From the NCBI GenBank assembly GCA_026874595.1, contig CM049311.1:32445176-32509175 (forward strand): DNA of 64,000 nucleotides. The letters are read 5' to 3'. The position numbers and the translations under genes are program-made. Under the pieces are notes generated by a model. It had not been told where the DNA came from, made no database searches, and was given only the letters and a program-made list of their open reading frames with translations. The stretch comes from Sipunculus nudus. Taxonomy: Eukaryota > Annelida > Sipuncula > Golfingiida > Sipunculidae. Shown in pieces: positions 60,311 to 64,000 of the stretch (its first letter is position 1; the number at the start of each line of letters is the position of its first letter).

Positions 60311-61950
60311 AAAGAAAATTGAATAAAAGGGAAATGAAGGAATTTAACTGACAGACAGATACAAAAAAATTATATAACCAGAAAGAAGGATATGTTATAC
60401 CAGATAAAAAGATAGCCCAAGAATAGAAAAATTAAGAACAATAGTACTACCAGAGTTAGCCAGTAGACACTCGCATGCAGAAGAAGAAACGAAAACGGTG
60501 CTAGACACGAAAGCCTGCGCCTTTTTCGGTTTTAAGTGTGATTCGTATGATTTAGGCCGTAGGGGTGTTATCCAAAGTACTTGGGCTTGCGTCGATCGCG
60601 CCTCGTCTGGCTCGAAGCTTTCATTTACCTACCGGTAGATCCATGAAACGAGATAGTCCGTAAAACTGGCAAAGAGTGTACTGGGGATTGAATAGCGTAG
60701 GCGTGATGCAAAAGGTATCTTAAAGGACATCCATTTTAGTTGACATTTAAATGCCAAGAAGACAAATGTCACAAAGTGTATTGTTCTTGCTTTGAGGTAT
60801 TCATTCTCTGACAAATAGATTTCTTCTTGTTCTACACTAAAAAGAAAAAGAACAAAAAAAAAAGGAATAGCAAACGAGCGTATTTTTCAATTTTTATTTA
60901 TACCGGTCAAGAATCAAAACATGGATCTGGCAAGCTTGTCAGTAAATAATACAAAAAAAATCAAATATACATTTTATTTAAATAAATAAAAATAACAAAA
61001 ATAATTTAGTTCTTGAAGTTGTCAATATATTAAACATAAAATAAGTCAATTTTCCATATTTAAAGGACCCTTTTAAGAATTCGATACAAAAGCACAAATT
61101 AGCTGCATTACCCAGGACATGGTCCTTATTTTGAACCAAATATCCACGGAAAACATGAGAGGCATATCTGTAGAGCAACATATTTCTTTCGTGTGGCTGT
61201 ATTCACAGAAGATTAACGATGAGATCATGCAAATTATGCCATGGTGTTGTACATATTAAAATAATATAGACATATTAAAAAATATTTTGAATATTTAAAA
61301 TATATGAAAAAAATTAGTATGTTAAAGTACGTACCATTCAAGTCATTAAGTCATGAAAATAATATTCTGTCCTTAGAGTTACCTTTCTCCAAAAGATAGG
61401 AATTTCCATGGAAAATCTTAAGGAAACCCACGCAAATTAAGGTCGACACCTGAAGTCTCACAGAAACTTACACTCATTTCGGTAACTTGGTGGATGGGAA
61501 AGATGCGCAAGGCTACCTAGGATATTTTATTGGGTGTACCGTCTCACTTTTAACCAATCAGGGAGCTCAGATAATGGAAAGTCGCGTCTGTGCACAGGAC
61601 TCACAAAAGTACAACTCTGCTTTTTGGGTATTGTTGGCATCACAATCTGGCCCCACAATGCACCGCGGCTGCAACATACACAGATAGGGTAGGTATGAAT
61701 ATAGTGTAGAGGGTAATGTAGTCAATTTCAAGTACGTTGGATAAGAATTGTTTCAAGGCAAATTACATTAATGTGGGTTTTTGTACTAAGGACTTTCACA
61801 GAATTTTGTGAGCATACGCAGGGGAAATGTAAACAGAAGGTGTTTCCTTGAAAAAAAAAACAAATATTCATCTTAACATTTGACAGTTGAGACAAGTAGT
61901 CCCGGCTGTCACACAGTGTCTAATAGGAAGACGTTCGTTTCGGGTAGAAA
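60311..61950. other. Intergenic, no gene seen
   Basis: AT-rich unique DNA. ORFs at 60629-60814 (-), 60978-61181 (-) and 61487-61687 (+) are short and unrecognised. Confidence 0.5.
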
Positions 61951-61959
61951 CGACTCTTA

Positions 61960-62130
61960 CCACACTCTAAGAAAAAAGGGTTCTTGGGGGTTCCATGCAG
62001 AACCTGTATGGTTCCAGCTGGAACCATGGTCCAACATAGAACCGTTTTTGATATCCATGGGTTCCAGATAGCCCACTTAAGGTTCTTCGTGTGTTCTGCC
62101 CGTAGAGAGGGTGCCTGATAGAACCCGATA
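61960..62130. repeat. GGTTC/GAACC-rich short-repeat element
   Basis: 'ctaagaaaaaagggttcttg' followed by many GGTTCC, GGAACC, AGAACC and GGTTCT words on both strands. The layout recalls small non-autonomous elements common in fish and other animals that start 'ctctaaaaa...ggttct'. Ends not defined. Confidence 0.45.
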
Positions 62131-62391
62131 GTACCAATACGTGTGTGGGTCACTGTCCCAAGAAGCACTATATGAATCAGTATTCACTGACTTTGTGTGA
62201 TAAATGATGTCATTATCTTATCTTATTTCATCATTTCTCATATTATCTTATATTAAATCGTATTATAGTTTCATTTTTTTATCTTACCTTATGTTATATT
62301 ATATTTATAAATAATAAAACTAATAGAAATATAGAAATATATAATATGATATAATATTAAATTATAATAGCATATTATATATTATAAACAT

Positions 62392-62470
62392 ATATATATA
62401 CATATATATACACCACAAATATATTAATATATATATACATACATATTTGTATATGTTTATACATATACAT

Positions 62471-62540
<70 letters not shown>
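62392..62540. repeat. (AT)n and (CA)n microsatellites
   Basis: TATATACA-rich sequence, a short CA run at about 62471-62482 and an AT run at 62483-62537. ORFs rich in IYIYI here are artefacts. Confidence 0.9.
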
Positions 62541-62542
<2 letters not shown>

Positions 62543-62739
62543 GCAGTGGCGGATTCCCTTTTGATCCAAAACAACCTTTTCTCGGGGGGATAAAACCAAA
62601 TTTTGCGACCCTGACATTTGCGACATTTTTTTAAGTTTACATTCATATATAACTACACCTGATGGCGTTATCGATTTTGTTCATAATGCAAGGCAAGATT
62701 AACATTACACTGACAACATAAATTCGACATTTTCCCCCT

Positions 62740-62991
62740 AAACTCGTCAGAAAAAACGAGAAGTGATCCCGCCTGAGTCCCTCATCAGCCGGATGGGTTA
62801 GTCCAAGCAGCGGGAGGCGGGCTACGGGTGACGACCAGGCGTGAACAAGGGGGGGGGGGGGGTCGCCTGGCAGCATCTGGTCACTCTTGTGTGCTGCCAT
62901 TCGCAGGCTACTGTCACGTGGCAGCATCTCAGCGGCCTTTTCGAATGTCCAACAGCTTTGAACGAAGACATCCACAACGGCCATTTTGAAT
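62740..62991 (+). promoter_or_regulatory. Promoter-like region of the right-edge gene
   Basis: A locally GC-rich 250 bp with CpGs, the E-box CACGTG at about 62926-62931 and CGGCCATTTTG (62979-62989), a YY1-type site. YY1 sites often sit at the very 5' end of transcripts, and here it directly precedes the ATG at 62992. An ORF on the - strand (62643-62984) has no recognisable content. Confidence 0.45.
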
Positions 62992-63946
62992 ATGCTTTAC
63001 CAGTCCCTCTTGAAAAGTGAAAATTTGCTGAAAAAAAGAAGAAGACTAAGAGTACGGGTAAGTTGCTGTATGGTGGATCGCTTACAAAGGCCCGCTATCA
63101 CTCTGATGTTTAGTAAATCTAGGTGTTTTTATACAGCATTAAGCCAAGATTCAGCCCTCACCACTGCCCAGGCAAAAGGCCAGTTAATACCACGTGTTAC
63201 TGTATTGTGTATATGGGTGCCCTGGCAGAGTGGTCATAGCATATAAAAATTTGTTCTTTTCAGAACTGACCATCACTGCTGCGGCAAGGCTGTTTAAAGA
63301 GAAAGATTAAGAGCTGTTTGTCCTGAATAAGGTAGGTGTGTGCAGAAGTGGTCTGCATTATTGAATATATCTTATTATTCCTTCAGAATTCAAACTTTTT
63401 TTTTTATTAAAATTGAAACTTCAAGCACAGGCATGTTTTACAATTAAAGAGGTTTAATCTGGATCATGCATTTGTTCATTTATTGTTGCTTTGTTATATT
63501 TTGTTTTAACAGTGTTACCAGGTAATACATAGGTTGTACATATTATACATTATATCCCACCTGTATCACATATTTTAACAAGATGAGACATTGGTCACAG
63601 TGAGTTGCAGGACAATGTTCACAGATTTCCATGTTCAGATTGATTACTTATTGTTTCCTTCTTTCTTTTGCAGGTTGATGCCAAACTGACGCCGTGTGTA
63701 CTGTTTAAGGATTGTCAGGAAGGGAATGCATTGACTGCCAAGAGGTCATCAATCCTGGTAGATCGCGCCATCGTCAAGGACGAGCATCCAACTATGGACG
63801 CGACAACAACCTTATGTTGTGTCAATGGGTTGTACTTTATGTTTAGTACAGTTTATCCTAAGGGACTGACAAACACGTTGGAATTTCTCCGTGCACAGGT
63901 CATGAACATGCCAGATCCACCCAAACACAAAGGCCAACAGTCGTAA
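62992..63946 (+). CDS. Unrecognised two-exon gene at the right edge, possibly partial
   Basis: Exon 1, 62992-63057, begins ATG (A at -3) and encodes MLYQSLLKSENLLKKRRRLR plus VR, ending in phase 0 at cgg|GTAAGT. A strong acceptor (ttctttcttttgcAG) opens 63675, whose frame continues with VDAKLTPCVLFKDCQEGNAL, then KRSSILVDRAIVKDEHP, and further on FMFSTVYPKGLTNTLEFL. It stops at TAA 63944-63946. Joined, this gives 112 residues with a basic N-terminus. The stop overlaps a possible donor (agtc|GTAAGG at 63943), so the gene may continue beyond the window. I do not recognise the family. A further GT-AG bounded segment at 63264-63331 cannot be coding in this frame. Confidence 0.45.
63264..63331 (+). 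other. Possible alternative (stop-bearing) exon of the right-edge gene
   Basis: It is bounded by a good acceptor (gttcttttcAG) and donor (aataag|GTAGGT). All three frames contain stops, and after exon 1 it would read Asn-stop. It could be an untranslated or poison cassette exon, or a chance pair of splice-like sites. Confidence 0.25.
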
Positions 63947-64000
63947 GGGTCTGTGGGGCCCTAGGATTGTGATTAAAGATCAAAGGCGACAAAAGAAAAT

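Noticed and set aside
62643-62984. 113-codon ORF on the - strand
   Set aside because: It covers the CpG- and G-rich promoter-like DNA of the right-edge gene, has a low-complexity GDPPPPL stretch and no recognisable domain.

Overview
This is eukaryotic, AT-rich, intron-rich nuclear DNA. The mix of short Helitron-like elements, small inverted-repeat elements, worn LINE ends and long AT microsatellites resembles bivalve mollusc genomes. That assignment is inference; no species can be named from the sequence alone.

Three loci can be supported, all on the + strand. (1) 2573-16620 holds the last nine recognisable coding exons of a connector enhancer of kinase suppressor of Ras (CNKSR/CNK) gene. 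The exons join in frame into 312 residues with the PH domain and the conserved C-terminal region. The SAM, CRIC and PDZ part lies to the left of the window. (2) 51491-52924 is an uninterrupted 477-codon gene for a catalytically dead dual-specificity-phosphatase-like protein, in which Cys and Arg of the HCx5R signature are Asp and Ala. It has a GC-richer upstream region with an RFX X-box-like site and a CRE palindrome, and an AATAAA signal downstream. (3) 62992-63946, at the right edge, looks like the start of an unrecognised gene with a promoter-like region, a first exon and a spliced second coding exon. The three genes show no sign of acting together.

The rest is mostly mobile DNA. The CNKSR introns carry two LINE relics, three Harbinger-like MITEs, a Helentron-like element (10580-12145) and a miniature LTR element on the - strand (13662-14036). 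From 17250 to 24052 Helentron-like elements stand nearly end to end. The largest (20034-23503) has matching subterminal inverted repeats, a 3' hairpin before CTAG, and an array of about 288-bp units full of nuclear-receptor DR1 motifs (AGGTCAAAGGTCA). From 24 to 34 kb lie a foldback element, AT microsatellites and fragments. A pogo-like DNA transposon sits at 35356-36599, and a degenerate minisatellite at 37.6-38.3 kb.

At 39628-40067 a second, better preserved copy of the miniature LTR element shows 157-bp and 142-bp LTRs, an 18-nt tRNA-Pro-type primer binding site, a polypurine tract and about 119 bp between the LTRs. Its LTRs contain tRNA-like A and B boxes, which makes it the most unusual object here. 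From 41 to 50 kb come a tRNA-derived SINE, a nested MITE stack, endonuclease and LINE relics, a Cys-motif relic and AT/AG microsatellites. The stretch 53.2-62.4 kb is nearly featureless apart from a purine-rich minisatellite (about 59.9-60.3 kb) and a GGTTCC-rich repeat (about 62.0 kb).
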